Origin: Vulcanimicrobiota bacterium
Lineage (GTDB): Bacteria > Vulcanimicrobiota > Vulcanimicrobiia > Vulcanimicrobiales > Vulcanimicrobiaceae
DNA: 64,000 bases
Assembly: GCA_027307235.1 (NCBI GenBank)
Contig: DAHUXH010000014.1
Coordinates: 1 to 64,000 of the forward strand
Direction of reading: 5' to 3'
Positions 17,603-25,821 of the stretch are shown here, one piece after another. The translations under genes and the position numbers were made by a program. The notes below the pieces were generated by a model. It worked only from the letters and a program-made list of their open reading frames with translations. It had not been told where the DNA came from and searched no databases. The first letter of the stretch is position 1, and every line of letters starts with the position of its first letter.

Positions 17603-18118
17603 CTAGCGCGCGTTGGCAGTTTGCGCTAGGCGCTGTTCTACGTAGGGAACGAGACCGCCGGATGCGATGAGAGATTGCATGAACGGCGGGAACGCGGCGG
17701 CCTGGTATTGGGTGCCTTTTGTGAGATTGCGCACGACGCCGGTCGCGGGTTCGACTTCGATCTCGTCGCCGGTGGCGATCGCATCGACGGCTTCGGGACA
17801 TTCGAAGATCGGCAGACCGATGTTGAGCGCGTTGCGATAGAAGATACGCGCGAAACTCTTGGCGATCACCGCCGACGTGCCCGATCCTTTGATCGCGATC
17901 GGCGCGACCTCGCGTGAAGAACCGCATCCGAAGTTGGTGTCCGCGACGATGATGTCGCCGGGTTTCATCTTCGTCGTGTAATCAGCGTCGAGCCCTTCCA
18001 GCGCGTGTTTGCCCAACTCGGCGGGATCGATGATGTTGCAATACTTCCCGGGGATGATCACGTCGGTGTCGACGTTCTTCCCGTACTTGTGCGCGTGCCC
18101 GCGAAGCGTTTTTTCCAT
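17603..18118 (-). CDS. leuD: 3-isopropylmalate dehydratase small subunit (LeuD; or homoaconitase-type small subunit)
   Basis: 171 aa, the usual length for the short LeuD/HacB type. With the large subunit it isomerises 2-isopropylmalate to 3-isopropylmalate in leucine synthesis. Diagnostic features are GKNVDTDVIIPGKYC near residues 13-26, FGCGSSREVAP (about 63-73) and the AKSFARIFYRNALN swivel segment. It starts 3 nt after leuC, so the two subunits are translated from one message. The small-type LeuD is shared with archaeal and homoaconitase branches. The substrate could therefore be homocitrate-derived, but the leucine pathway is the default reading. Confidence 0.9.
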   Translation of the reverse strand: MEKTLRGHAHKYGKNVDTDVIIPGKYCNIIDPAELGKHALEGLDADYTTKMKPGDIIVADTNFGCGSSREVAPIAIKGSGTSAVIAKSFARIFYRNALNIGLPIFECPEAVDAIATGDEIEVEPATGVVRNLTKGTQYQAAAFPPFMQSLIASGGLVPYVEQRLAQTANAR

Positions 18119-18121
18119 GAT

Positions 18122-19405
18122 TTAGACTCCCGCCAGTTCGAGTACGCGAGGATCGGTGATCTTGCCGGTGAGCGCGGATGCGGCGCACGTCGCCGGTGAC
18201 GCGAGGTAGACTTCCGCTTTCGGTGAGCCCATGCGCCCGACGTAGTTGCGATTGGTCGTCGAGATGCAGCGCTCGCCGTCGCCGAGCGTGCCCATGTGAC
18301 CGCCGAAGCACGCGCCGCAACCGGGAGTGTTCACCACGCATCCGGCGGCAGCCAGCTTCGTGAGCACGCCTTCTTGCGCGGCCTGCATCCAGACTTTTTG
18401 CGAACCCGGGTTGACGATCACGCGCAGGTTCGACGCGATCTTCTTCCCGTCGAGAATCTTCGCGGCGATACGCAGATCGTCGATGTACCCGTTGGTGCAC
18501 GAACCGATGAAGACCTGATCGACGGCGATGTCATCGCGCGTGACCTGCGAGATCGGATGCACGTTATCGGGCGTGTGCGGGCACGCGACCTGCGGTTCGA
18601 GCGCGCCGACGTCGATCGCCATGACGCGTTCGTACACGGCGTCAGCGTCGGCTTTTTCAACGACGAACTCCCGGTCGGTGCGCTCCTTCACGAAGGCGAT
18701 CGCTTTGGCGTCGGCGTGGAAGATGCCGTTCTTAGCACCGGCTTCGATCGCCATGTTCGCCATCGTGATGCGGCCGGTGATGGAAAGATCGTCGATCGTG
18801 CTGCCGTGATACTCGATGGCGCGGTACGTCGCGCCGTCGATGCCGAGCGTGCCGACCGTGCTAAGCATGAGGTCTTTGGCGTACACCATGTGTCCGAGAG
18901 ACCCGCTGTAGACGATCTTGATCGATGCCGGAACCTTCAGCCAAACTTCGCCGAGCACGAAGGCGGCGGCGATGTCGGTCGAGCCCATTCCGGTCGCGAA
19001 CGCGCCAAGCGCACCGTAGGTGCAGGTGTGGGAATCTCCGCCGACGATCAATTCGCCCGGCGCCACCAGACCTTCTTCGGGCAGCACCACGTGCTCGATG
19101 CCGCCGCGCCCAACGTCGAAGAAGTGCACGATCTTCTGCTCGGCCGCGAAATCTTTCATCAGCTTGGCGAGCTTGGCCGACTGGGCGTCCTTGGCCGGAA
19201 CGAAGTGGTCTTCAACCAGTGCGATCTTGGTCGGATCGAAGACGCGGCTCGCGCCTTTGATCCCGCGCATCACGCCGATCGCCACGGCCGCCGAGAGTTC
19301 GTTGGCGAGGACGAGATCGACTTTCGCGTTGATGATCTGCCCCGGCTCGACGCGGTCCAGACCCGCGTGCCGAGCGAGAATTTTTTCGGTGAGCGTCATT
19401 CCCAT
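18122..19405 (-). CDS. leuC: 3-isopropylmalate dehydratase large subunit (LeuC, short archaeal-like type)
   Basis: 427 aa, an aconitase-superfamily 4Fe-4S enzyme. Cluster ligands are visible as GSCTNG, where one Cys sits, and NTPGCGACFGG, which gives the other two. The N-terminal GGDSHTCTYGALG motif binds substrate. At ~425 aa it belongs to the shorter LeuC/HacA group rather than the ~470-aa E. coli form. The frame begins MGMTLTEK, and the second ATG (19,399) could equally be used. leuD follows with 3 nt spacing. The promoter must lie in the 58-nt gap shared with metY, which is transcribed the other way. Confidence 0.92.
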   Translation of the reverse strand: MGMTLTEKILARHAGLDRVEPGQIINAKVDLVLANELSAAVAIGVMRGIKGASRVFDPTKIALVEDHFVPAKDAQSAKLAKLMKDFAAEQKIVHFFDVGRGGIEHVVLPEEGLVAPGELIVGGDSHTCTYGALGAFATGMGSTDIAAAFVLGEVWLKVPASIKIVYSGSLGHMVYAKDLMLSTVGTLGIDGATYRAIEYHGSTIDDLSITGRITMANMAIEAGAKNGIFHADAKAIAFVKERTDREFVVEKADADAVYERVMAIDVGALEPQVACPHTPDNVHPISQVTRDDIAVDQVFIGSCTNGYIDDLRIAAKILDGKKIASNLRVIVNPGSQKVWMQAAQEGVLTKLAAAGCVVNTPGCGACFGGHMGTLGDGERCISTTNRNYVGRMGSPKAEVYLASPATCAASALTGKITDPRVLELAGV

Positions 19406-19463
19406 AGAAGACGGTTTTTACCAAAGGCTGCTGCCGCTCCCGCAGCAAAACGTCATCAAGACC

Positions 19464-20762
19464 ATGAACGACCACGCTTTCGGCTTTTCCACGCGCGCCA
19501 TTCACGCCGGAACCCCGCCCGACGCCGCCTCCGGTTCGCGCGCCATGCCCATCTATCAGACGGCCGCCTACGTCTTCGAATCGAGCGAGCAGGCGGGTGA
19601 GCTGTATCAGCTCCGTTCGTACGGGCACATCTATTCGCGCATCTCCAACCCGACCGTCTCGGCATTCGAAGAGCGTATGGCGAGCCTCGAAGGCGGGCTC
19701 GGCGCGGTCGCGTTCGCGAGCGGTCACGCGGCGCAAATCTGTCTGTTTCTGTCGCTCGCGCAAGCCGGCGATCACATCGTCTGCTCGCAGAATCTCTACG
19801 CGGGCACGGTCACGCAACTCAACGTCACGCTGCGCCGCCTCGGCATCGAGACGACCTTCGTTCCGGTAAACGATCTCGATGCGATGCGCGCGGCGATTCG
19901 GCCGAACACCAAACTGCTCTTCGCGGAGACGATCGGCAATCCGGCGAGCGTCATCGCCGACATCGCCGAACTCGCGCGGATCGCGCACGATGGCGGCATT
20001 CCGCTCGCGATCGACAACACGTTCGCCTCGCCGTATCTGTGCCGCCCGATCGAACACGGCGCCGACATCGTGCTGCATTCGGCGACCAAGTTCATCTGCG
20101 GGCACGGCACGACGATGGGCGGCGTCGTCGTGGACTCCGGCCGCTTCGATTTCTCCTCACCGAAGTTTCCGCTGCTCTCCGAATCAAGCCCGGCCTATCA
20201 CAAGAAAGTCTTCAGCGAAACCTTCGGTGAGTATGCGTTTCTCATGCGCTTGCGCTCCGAGGTCCTGCGCGACGTCGGCGCGCAGATGTCGCCGATGGAC
20301 GCGTGGCTCATGCTGATGGGGCTTGAAACGCTGCCCGTGCGCATGAACGAACACGTGCGCGGCGCCGCTGCGATCGCACAGTTCTTGCGCGACCGACCTG
20401 AGGTCGCATGGGTTCGCTATCCGGGCTTCACCGATCATCCGCAGCACGCGCTCGCGCAACGCTATCTGCGGACCGGCGCGAGTTCCATCTTCACCTTCGG
20501 TATTCGCGGCGGACGTGACGCCGGTCGCCGCTTCATCGATGCGCTGCAGTTATGGAGCCATGTCGCCAACGTCGGTGACGCGAAGAGCCTGGTCATCCAT
20601 CCGGCTTCGACGACGCACTCGCAACTCACCGACGAGGAGTTGCACAAGGCGGGTGTCGAGCCCGAGATGGTGCGGCTCTCGGTCGGCCTAGAAGACGTCG
20701 CCGATCTCACGTGGGACCTGGACAACGCGCTGCGCACGGCCGCAAGCACGGTGACGGCATGA
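19464..20762 (+). CDS. metY: O-acetylhomoserine aminocarboxypropyltransferase / sulfhydrylase (PLP, Cys/Met metabolism family)
   Basis: 432 aa. PLP enzymes of this type combine O-acetylhomoserine with sulfide (or another thiol) to make homocysteine. The start ATG is the first that yields the conserved opening GFSTRAIHAG. Other landmarks are YSRISNPT, ASGHAAQ, a DNTFASPYLCRP segment and the PLP lysine in HSATKFICGHG (Lys209). The C-terminal HPASTTHSQL matches the family. It is the first of six plus-strand genes in which each neighbour overlaps the next. Its stop overlaps the next ATG as ATGA. A role as ordinary methionine enzyme is most likely, but the neighbours leave room for a thiol- or amine-forming specialised role. 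Confidence 0.92.
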   Translation: MNDHAFGFSTRAIHAGTPPDAASGSRAMPIYQTAAYVFESSEQAGELYQLRSYGHIYSRISNPTVSAFEERMASLEGGLGAVAFASGHAAQICLFLSLAQAGDHIVCSQNLYAGTVTQLNVTLRRLGIETTFVPVNDLDAMRAAIRPNTKLLFAETIGNPASVIADIAELARIAHDGGIPLAIDNTFASPYLCRPIEHGADIVLHSATKFICGHGTTMGGVVVDSGRFDFSSPKFPLLSESSPAYHKKVFSETFGEYAFLMRLRSEVLRDVGAQMSPMDAWLMLMGLETLPVRMNEHVRGAAAIAQFLRDRPEVAWVRYPGFTDHPQHALAQRYLRTGASSIFTFGIRGGRDAGRRFIDALQLWSHVANVGDAKSLVIHPASTTHSQLTDEELHKAGVEPEMVRLSVGLEDVADLTWDLDNALRTAASTVTA

Positions 20763-21235
20763 TCCTGCGCACGGTGGCCGAGCGTTTCGCGCTCCTGAAT
20801 CGCAGCAAGACCGTCGCGATGGTCGGCGCGTCGAACAACCCGATGCGCCCGAGCTACACCGTCTTCTCCTATCTTCGCACGCAGGGCCGCTTCACGGTGG
20901 CACCGATCAATCCGACCATTGCGCAGATCGACGGCGTGAAAGCCTATCCGTCGCTCGCGGCCTACGCGGCCGAGCGCGGCGCACCCGACATTGTCGACGT
21001 CTTTCGCAAACCGAGCGAAGTGCTTGAACTCACCAAAGAAGCAATCGCGGCCGGCGCCAAGGCGATCTGGTTTCAGTACGGCGTCATCAACGACGAAGCG
21101 ATTGCGCTGGCCGATGCGGCCGGACTTGCGGTGGTCGTCGATCGCTGCATCAAAGTGGAGAGCGCGCGGTTGGACGGCGGGCTCGCGGTCGGCGGCATGA
21201 ACAGCGGGCTGATCACCAGCCGCCGCCATGTCTGA
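20759..21235 (+). CDS. CoA-binding domain protein (YccU-like)
   Basis: 158 aa, a single Rossmann-type CoA_binding domain related to the N-terminal part of succinyl-CoA synthetase alpha. The opening MVGASNNPMRPSY supplies the nucleotide-binding loop. Later DVFRKPSEV and WFQYGVINDEA match the family's small stand-alone members. No catalytic function is established for this group; binding of CoA or an acyl-CoA is the usual inference. The ATG overlaps the metY stop (ATGA) and the 3' end overlaps the next gene by 8 nt, so its product is probably made together with those of the LuxE/LuxC-like genes, both of which handle activated acyl groups. Confidence 0.85.
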   Translation: MILRTVAERFALLNRSKTVAMVGASNNPMRPSYTVFSYLRTQGRFTVAPINPTIAQIDGVKAYPSLAAYAAERGAPDIVDVFRKPSEVLELTKEAIAAGAKAIWFQYGVINDEAIALADAAGLAVVVDRCIKVESARLDGGLAVGGMNSGLITSRRHV

Positions 21236-22301
21236 TCTCGACGGCGAGATTCTTCGCGTCATCGAGCGCTGGCACACGCGCGGACAGTCACTCGACGAGC
21301 ATGAGTTCGACGATCTGGCGTTGCGGGTCTTCGACTACCAACTGCGCCACAACCACCCGTATGCGCGCTTCTGCGCGAGCGCCGGCATCTCGCCGCAGCG
21401 CATGCCGTCGTCCTGGCGAGAGATACCGCCCGTTCCATCCTCAGCGTTCAAGGAAACGACGCTCGCGACCTTCGACGTGTCGCACGCCGCGCTCGCCTTC
21501 GTGACCAGCGGTACGACGCGCGGAACCGGCGGCCGTCACTACATGGAGACGCGCGCTCTATACGAAGCCGCGCTGCTCGCCGGCTTCGACCGCTTCATGC
21601 TCGCCGACCGCGCGCGCCTCCGCTACCTGAATCTGGTGCCCAATCCCCACGATCGTCCCGACTCCTCGCTCGGCTACATGATGGGCTGCGTCAGCGCGTC
21701 GCGCGGTGACGCACACACCGGCTGGTATCTGCGCGGCGACGACTTCTTCTTCGATGCGTTCGTTGCCGACGTGCATGCGGCGCTCGACGACGCGCAACCG
21801 GTATGCATCGCCGCGACCGCGTTCGCGCTCGTGCATCTGCTCGACGCGATGCGCGAACGCGATCTGCGCGTGGCGCTCCCGGCCGGGTCGCGCATCATGG
21901 AGACCGGCGGTTTCAAGGGCCGCGCGCGCATCGTCGATCGCGACACGCTCTACGCCGATCTCTCCGATCGCCTCGGCGTCGCTCCGGCGATGATCGTCGC
22001 CGAATACGGCATGACCGAACTCACGTCGCAATACTACGACGACGTCGCCGCCGGTCGCGTGAAGGTGTCGCCGCCGTGGCTGCGGCCGCGCGTCGTCGGC
22101 CTCGACGGCGCGGACGTTCCGCACGGCGTCGTCGGCGCGCTCGTTCACGTCGATTGCGCCAATCGCTCGTCGTGCGTCGCTATTTTGACCGAAGACCTCG
22201 GCGCGATCGTCGACGGCGGCGTGATACTGCTCGGGCGCGAGCAGGGCGCGGCGTTGCGCGGCTGTTCGCTTGACGCAGAGATGCTGCGCGCGCGTGCATA
22301 G
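21228..22301 (+). CDS. LuxE-like acyl-protein synthetase / adenylate-forming enzyme
   Basis: 357 aa. The family activates a carboxylic acid as acyl-AMP and passes it to a protein thiol or to the partner reductase. Seen in the sequence: a P-loop-like TSGTTRGTGG starting near residue 92, an MGCVSASRGD segment, and an adenylate-forming EYGMTEL motif near residue 258. The length matches LuxE proteins (about 370 aa). It overlaps the previous gene by 8 nt and the LuxC-like gene by 8 nt. The LuxE-LuxC pairing is the reductase part of the bacterial luciferase aldehyde supply, but no luxAB genes are near. The acid substrate is unknown. LuxE-like proteins also occur in polysaccharide or specialised clusters. 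Confidence 0.82.
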   Translation: MSDLDGEILRVIERWHTRGQSLDEHEFDDLALRVFDYQLRHNHPYARFCASAGISPQRMPSSWREIPPVPSSAFKETTLATFDVSHAALAFVTSGTTRGTGGRHYMETRALYEAALLAGFDRFMLADRARLRYLNLVPNPHDRPDSSLGYMMGCVSASRGDAHTGWYLRGDDFFFDAFVADVHAALDDAQPVCIAATAFALVHLLDAMRERDLRVALPAGSRIMETGGFKGRARIVDRDTLYADLSDRLGVAPAMIVAEYGMTELTSQYYDDVAAGRVKVSPPWLRPRVVGLDGADVPHGVVGALVHVDCANRSSCVAILTEDLGAIVDGGVILLGREQGAALRGCSLDAEMLRARA

Positions 22302-23502
22302 GCTGCGCGCGCGCCAGATCGTGCGCGCGATCGCGGATGCGGCCACGCGCTGGCACGATGCGGATTTTCCACCGCGCGTGCGCGTTCTGGACGGCATCTG
22401 CGCGCGCACCGGCTACTCCGTGCCGGTCGTCGAGTACGCACTCGACGCGCTCTTCGGTTCGATCGGCGAAGCCGCGCTTGTCGAGACGATCGCGCGCGAA
22501 CTCGGTACGCTCGACGTCCTCGACCGGCTCACGCCGCGCGGCGACGGCATGAGCGCGCAGGCGCTGCCGGTGGGCACCGCGTGCATCATCTCCAGCCGCA
22601 CGACCATCGGCGTCGCGATCGTCCCGGCCGTCTTCGCGCTCTGCGCGAAGAACGCGGTCGTCGTCAAGGACCGCGAAGACGGCCTGGTGCGCGCGTTTTT
22701 CGACACGCTCGCGCAAGAACACGACGCATTCGCCGAAGCGGCAACCGCGCGTGTGTGGAGCGGCGCCAGCCAAGATCTCGGCGAGTACGACGCTATCGCT
22801 GCCTTCGGCAGCGATGACACCTTGCGCGAGATTCGCGCACAGACCTCAATTCACGCGCGCTTTATCGGCTTCGGTGCGAAGGCGAGCGCCGGGTACGTGA
22901 CGCGCGAAGCGCTTGGAGACGAACGCACGCTGCGCGGCGTTCTCGAAGCTGCGGCGCGCAGCTTCGTGCTCTATGACACCGAGGGATGCCTCTCACCGCA
23001 CGTGATGTTCGTCGAGCGATCCGCACACTGCCCTCCCGAGCGCGTCGCCGAGTTGCTCGCCGCCGCCACGGAACGCGCCGGCGTCGAATTTCCGCCGGGC
23101 AAGCGCGAAGCCTCGGTTGACGCCGCGTTACTGCAGGCGCGCTCGCTCGCGGCGTTTCGCGCAGCGAGCGGTCAGGGCCGGCTCTTCAGCGACGAGCGCG
23201 GCTCGTTCCTGATCGTGCTCGATCCGCCGCTGGACGAGCCGCCGCTCTTCCTTGTGCGCGCACTCGCCGTCTACGCGGTCGATTCCACCGCCGACGCGCG
23301 GCGGTATCTGCAGCACCACGGCGTCACGCTCGAAGCGCTCGCGGCGCCCAGCGCGCGCGCCGACGTGGTCGAACTCGCGAGCGCACTCGGCGCGTCGCGT
23401 GTCACGCCGTTTCACGGGATGCAGCGGCCCATGCTCGGGGGAAATCACGGCGGCCGCCCGCGCATCGTCGATTTCGTCCGCTGGATCACGGTCGAATTAT
23501 GA
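22294..23502 (+). CDS. LuxC-like acyl-CoA/acyl-protein reductase
   Basis: 402 aa from a GTG at 22,294. A TTG at 22,270 is an alternative. This family, related to aldehyde dehydrogenases, uses NAD(P)H to reduce an activated acyl group to an aldehyde through a cysteine thioester. Cys232 in TEGCLSPHVMFVE fits the catalytic cysteine. ISSRTTIGVAIVP and AKNAVVVKDREDG match the cofactor-binding region. It overlaps the LuxE-like gene (8 nt) and the aminotransferase gene (ATGA), so the three are translationally coupled. The order synthetase, reductase, aminotransferase suggests acid to aldehyde to amine. Chain length and identity of the acid cannot be seen. Confidence 0.82.
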   Translation: MHRLRARQIVRAIADAATRWHDADFPPRVRVLDGICARTGYSVPVVEYALDALFGSIGEAALVETIARELGTLDVLDRLTPRGDGMSAQALPVGTACIISSRTTIGVAIVPAVFALCAKNAVVVKDREDGLVRAFFDTLAQEHDAFAEAATARVWSGASQDLGEYDAIAAFGSDDTLREIRAQTSIHARFIGFGAKASAGYVTREALGDERTLRGVLEAAARSFVLYDTEGCLSPHVMFVERSAHCPPERVAELLAAATERAGVEFPPGKREASVDAALLQARSLAAFRAASGQGRLFSDERGSFLIVLDPPLDEPPLFLVRALAVYAVDSTADARRYLQHHGVTLEALAAPSARADVVELASALGASRVTPFHGMQRPMLGGNHGGRPRIVDFVRWITVEL

Positions 23503-24791
23503 GCGATCTTGAATCTCTCGCGGGTCCCATCCCCGGACCGCGCACCAAAGAATTGCTCGCCTCGTTGCGCGCGCACGAATCACGCAACGTCACCTACATG
23601 GCCGATGATTTTCCGGTCTTTTGGGATAGCGCGCATGGCGCTACCGTGGTCGACGTCGACGGCAACCGCTACATCGACTTGACGGCCGCGTTCGGCGTCG
23701 CCAACGCCGGGCATTCCAATGCGCAGGTCGTCTCCGCCGTCGCCGCTCAAGCCGCGCGCGTGATGCACGCGATGGGCGACATTCACCCCTCGCTCACCAA
23801 AGCGCAGCTCCTCGAACGGCTGCCCGAGATTCTTCCGCCGGGCCTCACCAAGACGTTCCTCACCTCGACCGGCGCCGAAGCCGTCGAGGCCGCGATGAAG
23901 ACCGCGATGCTCGCCACCGGGCGTTCGTCGTTCATTGCGTTTCGCGGCGCATACCACGGACTCTCATTTGGAACGCTCGCCGTCGGCGGCATCGAGAAGT
24001 TCCGCACGCCGTTCGCACACGCGCTCGCACATCGCACGACCTTCGTCGACTATCCGCGCATCGGCGTTCACGGCAGCGCCGAGGCCGCGCTCACGCAGAT
24101 CAGCGACGCGCTGCGCGGATCGCACGACGTTGCCGCAGTCATCATCGAGCCGATTCAAGGCCGCGGCGGCAACCACGTTCCGCCGCCCGGCTTTCTCGCC
24201 GCACTGCATCACCTGTGCGCGCAGCGCGGCGTGCTGCTCGTTCTCGATGAAATCTACACCGGGTATGGACGCACCGGTGCGTGGTTCGCGGCGCTCACCG
24301 AACAGGTGGTGCCGGACGTCATCTGCATCGGCAAGGCGATGGGCAATGGTTTTCCGATCGGCGCGACCGTCGCAAAACCGGAGATCATGGACGCCTGGCC
24401 GGTCTCACGCGGCGAAGCGCTGCACACCTCGACGTATCTCGGCAATCCGATGGCCTGCGCGGCGGCGCTTGCAACCATCGACGAGCATCAGCGCCTGCAA
24501 CTCGCGCAACGTGCTCATCAACTTGGGCACACGCTCGCGCGCCGTTTGGATGCGCTCGGAACGCATGCGGTCGCGGGGCCGGCGCGCGGCCGCGGCTTGA
24601 TGTGGGGGATCGAACTCGACAACGCGCAGGCGGCGGAGGCGGTCGTGAAGCGCGCGCTCGCGCGCGGGGTCATGGTGCTGCAAGCCGGTCTTGAAGGCGA
24701 GGTCATCGCATTGACGCCGCCGCTGGTGATCACCGAAGCGCAGCTCGTGCGCGCTCTCGACATTCTGGAAGAGGAAATTGCCCGTGTCTAA
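23499..24791 (+). CDS. Class III PLP aminotransferase (GabT/ArgD-like)
   Basis: 430 aa. Class III enzymes transfer amino groups to or from omega-amino acids, diamines or aldehydes. Visible landmarks are the FLTSTGAEAVEAA phosphate-binding loop, a FRGAYHG segment, EPIQGRGG, LVLDEIYTGYGRTG and the PLP lysine in CIGKAMGNG (Lys279). The ATG overlaps the reductase stop by 4 nt and the 3' end overlaps the oxidoreductase gene by 8 nt. Because the preceding gene pair should release an aldehyde, an amine-forming role on that aldehyde is attractive. 4-aminobutyrate or ornithine-type substrates are the ordinary alternative. Confidence 0.88.
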   Translation: MSDLESLAGPIPGPRTKELLASLRAHESRNVTYMADDFPVFWDSAHGATVVDVDGNRYIDLTAAFGVANAGHSNAQVVSAVAAQAARVMHAMGDIHPSLTKAQLLERLPEILPPGLTKTFLTSTGAEAVEAAMKTAMLATGRSSFIAFRGAYHGLSFGTLAVGGIEKFRTPFAHALAHRTTFVDYPRIGVHGSAEAALTQISDALRGSHDVAAVIIEPIQGRGGNHVPPPGFLAALHHLCAQRGVLLVLDEIYTGYGRTGAWFAALTEQVVPDVICIGKAMGNGFPIGATVAKPEIMDAWPVSRGEALHTSTYLGNPMACAAALATIDEHQRLQLAQRAHQLGHTLARRLDALGTHAVAGPARGRGLMWGIELDNAQAAEAVVKRALARGVMVLQAGLEGEVIALTPPLVITEAQLVRALDILEEEIARV

Positions 24792-25821
24792 TATCTATCG
24801 CGTCGGCATCGCCGGCGCCGGTTTCGGCGTGGCCGCCCATCTGCCGGCGCTGCTCGCGCATCCGCGTTTCGACGTGGTCGCGCTCGCCTCGCCGAACACG
24901 GCGGCGGCGATTGCGAAGGCGCGCGGCATCGCGCATGCGTTCACGTCGTGCGCGGCGATGATCGAGGGCGTCGATCTCGACGCGGTCGTGATCGCATCGC
25001 CGCCGTTCGCGCATCGTGACGACGTGCTGGCCGCGACCCGCGCGCGCAAGCACGTGATCTGCGAAAAACCGTTCGCGCTCAACCTCGCGCAGGCAAACGA
25101 GATGCTCGCGGCTGCACGCGAGGCCGGGATCGCCGCCGGTGTCGCGCACGAATTTCGCTTCGTGCCGCAGCGGGCGGCACTGCGGGAATTGATCGCCAAC
25201 GGTCATCTCGCGCCGCTGCGCGAGATCGAAGTGACGCAGCTTGGGACCTCGTTGCGCGCCGGCGCGGCGCGCCCGCGCAGCTGGTGGTTCGAAAAGCGCT
25301 TGGGCGGCGGCGTGGCCGGTGCGCTCGTCTCGCACCTGATCGACACGGCGAATTGGCTTGCCGGGCGTTCGCCGGTTACCAGCATCGGTTTCTTGCGTAC
25401 CGCCAACGCGCAACGGCGCGATGCGAACGGACCGTTCACGACCGATGTCGACGACGGCGCGTTCGCGCTGCTGAACTACGGCGAGGGGCTGGTGGCGCGC
25501 ATCACCGCCGACGCCGCTACCGCAGTCGAATCAGTGACGCTCGCCGTACATGCCGAGAACCGCACGGCGGTCGCGTCCGGCTCGGACCTCGACGACATGC
25601 GCCTGTTCGCGGTCGACGCCGACGAAACGTCGGAACTCGATTGCAAGGAATCGCCGTACGCGAAGTTCGCGAGTATCGGCGGCAACGTTCCGCTGCTGAT
25701 GGAACTCTACGACGAATGGGTCAAGGCGATCGAGCAGCAGCCGCATGCGCTTCCGACGTTCGAAAACGCGGTTGACACGCAGCGCGTGCTCGAAGCGATC
25801 GGCTACACTACGGCAGGCTGA
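24784..25821 (+). CDS. Gfo/Idh/MocA-family NAD(P)-dependent oxidoreductase
   Basis: 345 aa from a GTG at 24,784 with GAGGAA 8 nt upstream. A TTG at 24,778 would add two residues. The N-terminal Rossmann fold has GAGFGVAAHLP and the family's EKPF motif (Glu94-Lys95-Pro96), whose lysine is normally catalytic. The C-terminal half has the mixed alpha/beta fold with GGGVAGALVSHLIDTANWL. Members oxidise or reduce sugars, inositols, imines or biliverdin. It is the last gene of the overlapping operon. An imine or amino-sugar substrate would fit next to an aminotransferase, but this is inference. Its stop codon overlaps tail to tail with the subtilase gene on the other strand. Confidence 0.88.
   Translation: MSNIYRVGIAGAGFGVAAHLPALLAHPRFDVVALASPNTAAAIAKARGIAHAFTSCAAMIEGVDLDAVVIASPPFAHRDDVLAATRARKHVICEKPFALNLAQANEMLAAAREAGIAAGVAHEFRFVPQRAALRELIANGHLAPLREIEVTQLGTSLRAGAARPRSWWFEKRLGGGVAGALVSHLIDTANWLAGRSPVTSIGFLRTANAQRRDANGPFTTDVDDGAFALLNYGEGLVARITADAATAVESVTLAVHAENRTAVASGSDLDDMRLFAVDADETSELDCKESPYAKFASIGGNVPLLMELYDEWVKAIEQQPHALPTFENAVDTQRVLEAIGYTTAG

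Noticed and set aside
19429-19447. TGCTGC/GCAGCA hairpin between leuC and metY as a terminator or riboswitch
   Set aside because: The stem is only 6 bp and no larger conserved fold or U-run is visible; chance is likely in GC-rich DNA.
21228-23502. LuxE/LuxC pair as a bioluminescence locus
   Set aside because: No luxA, luxB, luxD or flavin reductase is present; aminotransferase and oxidoreductase follow instead.
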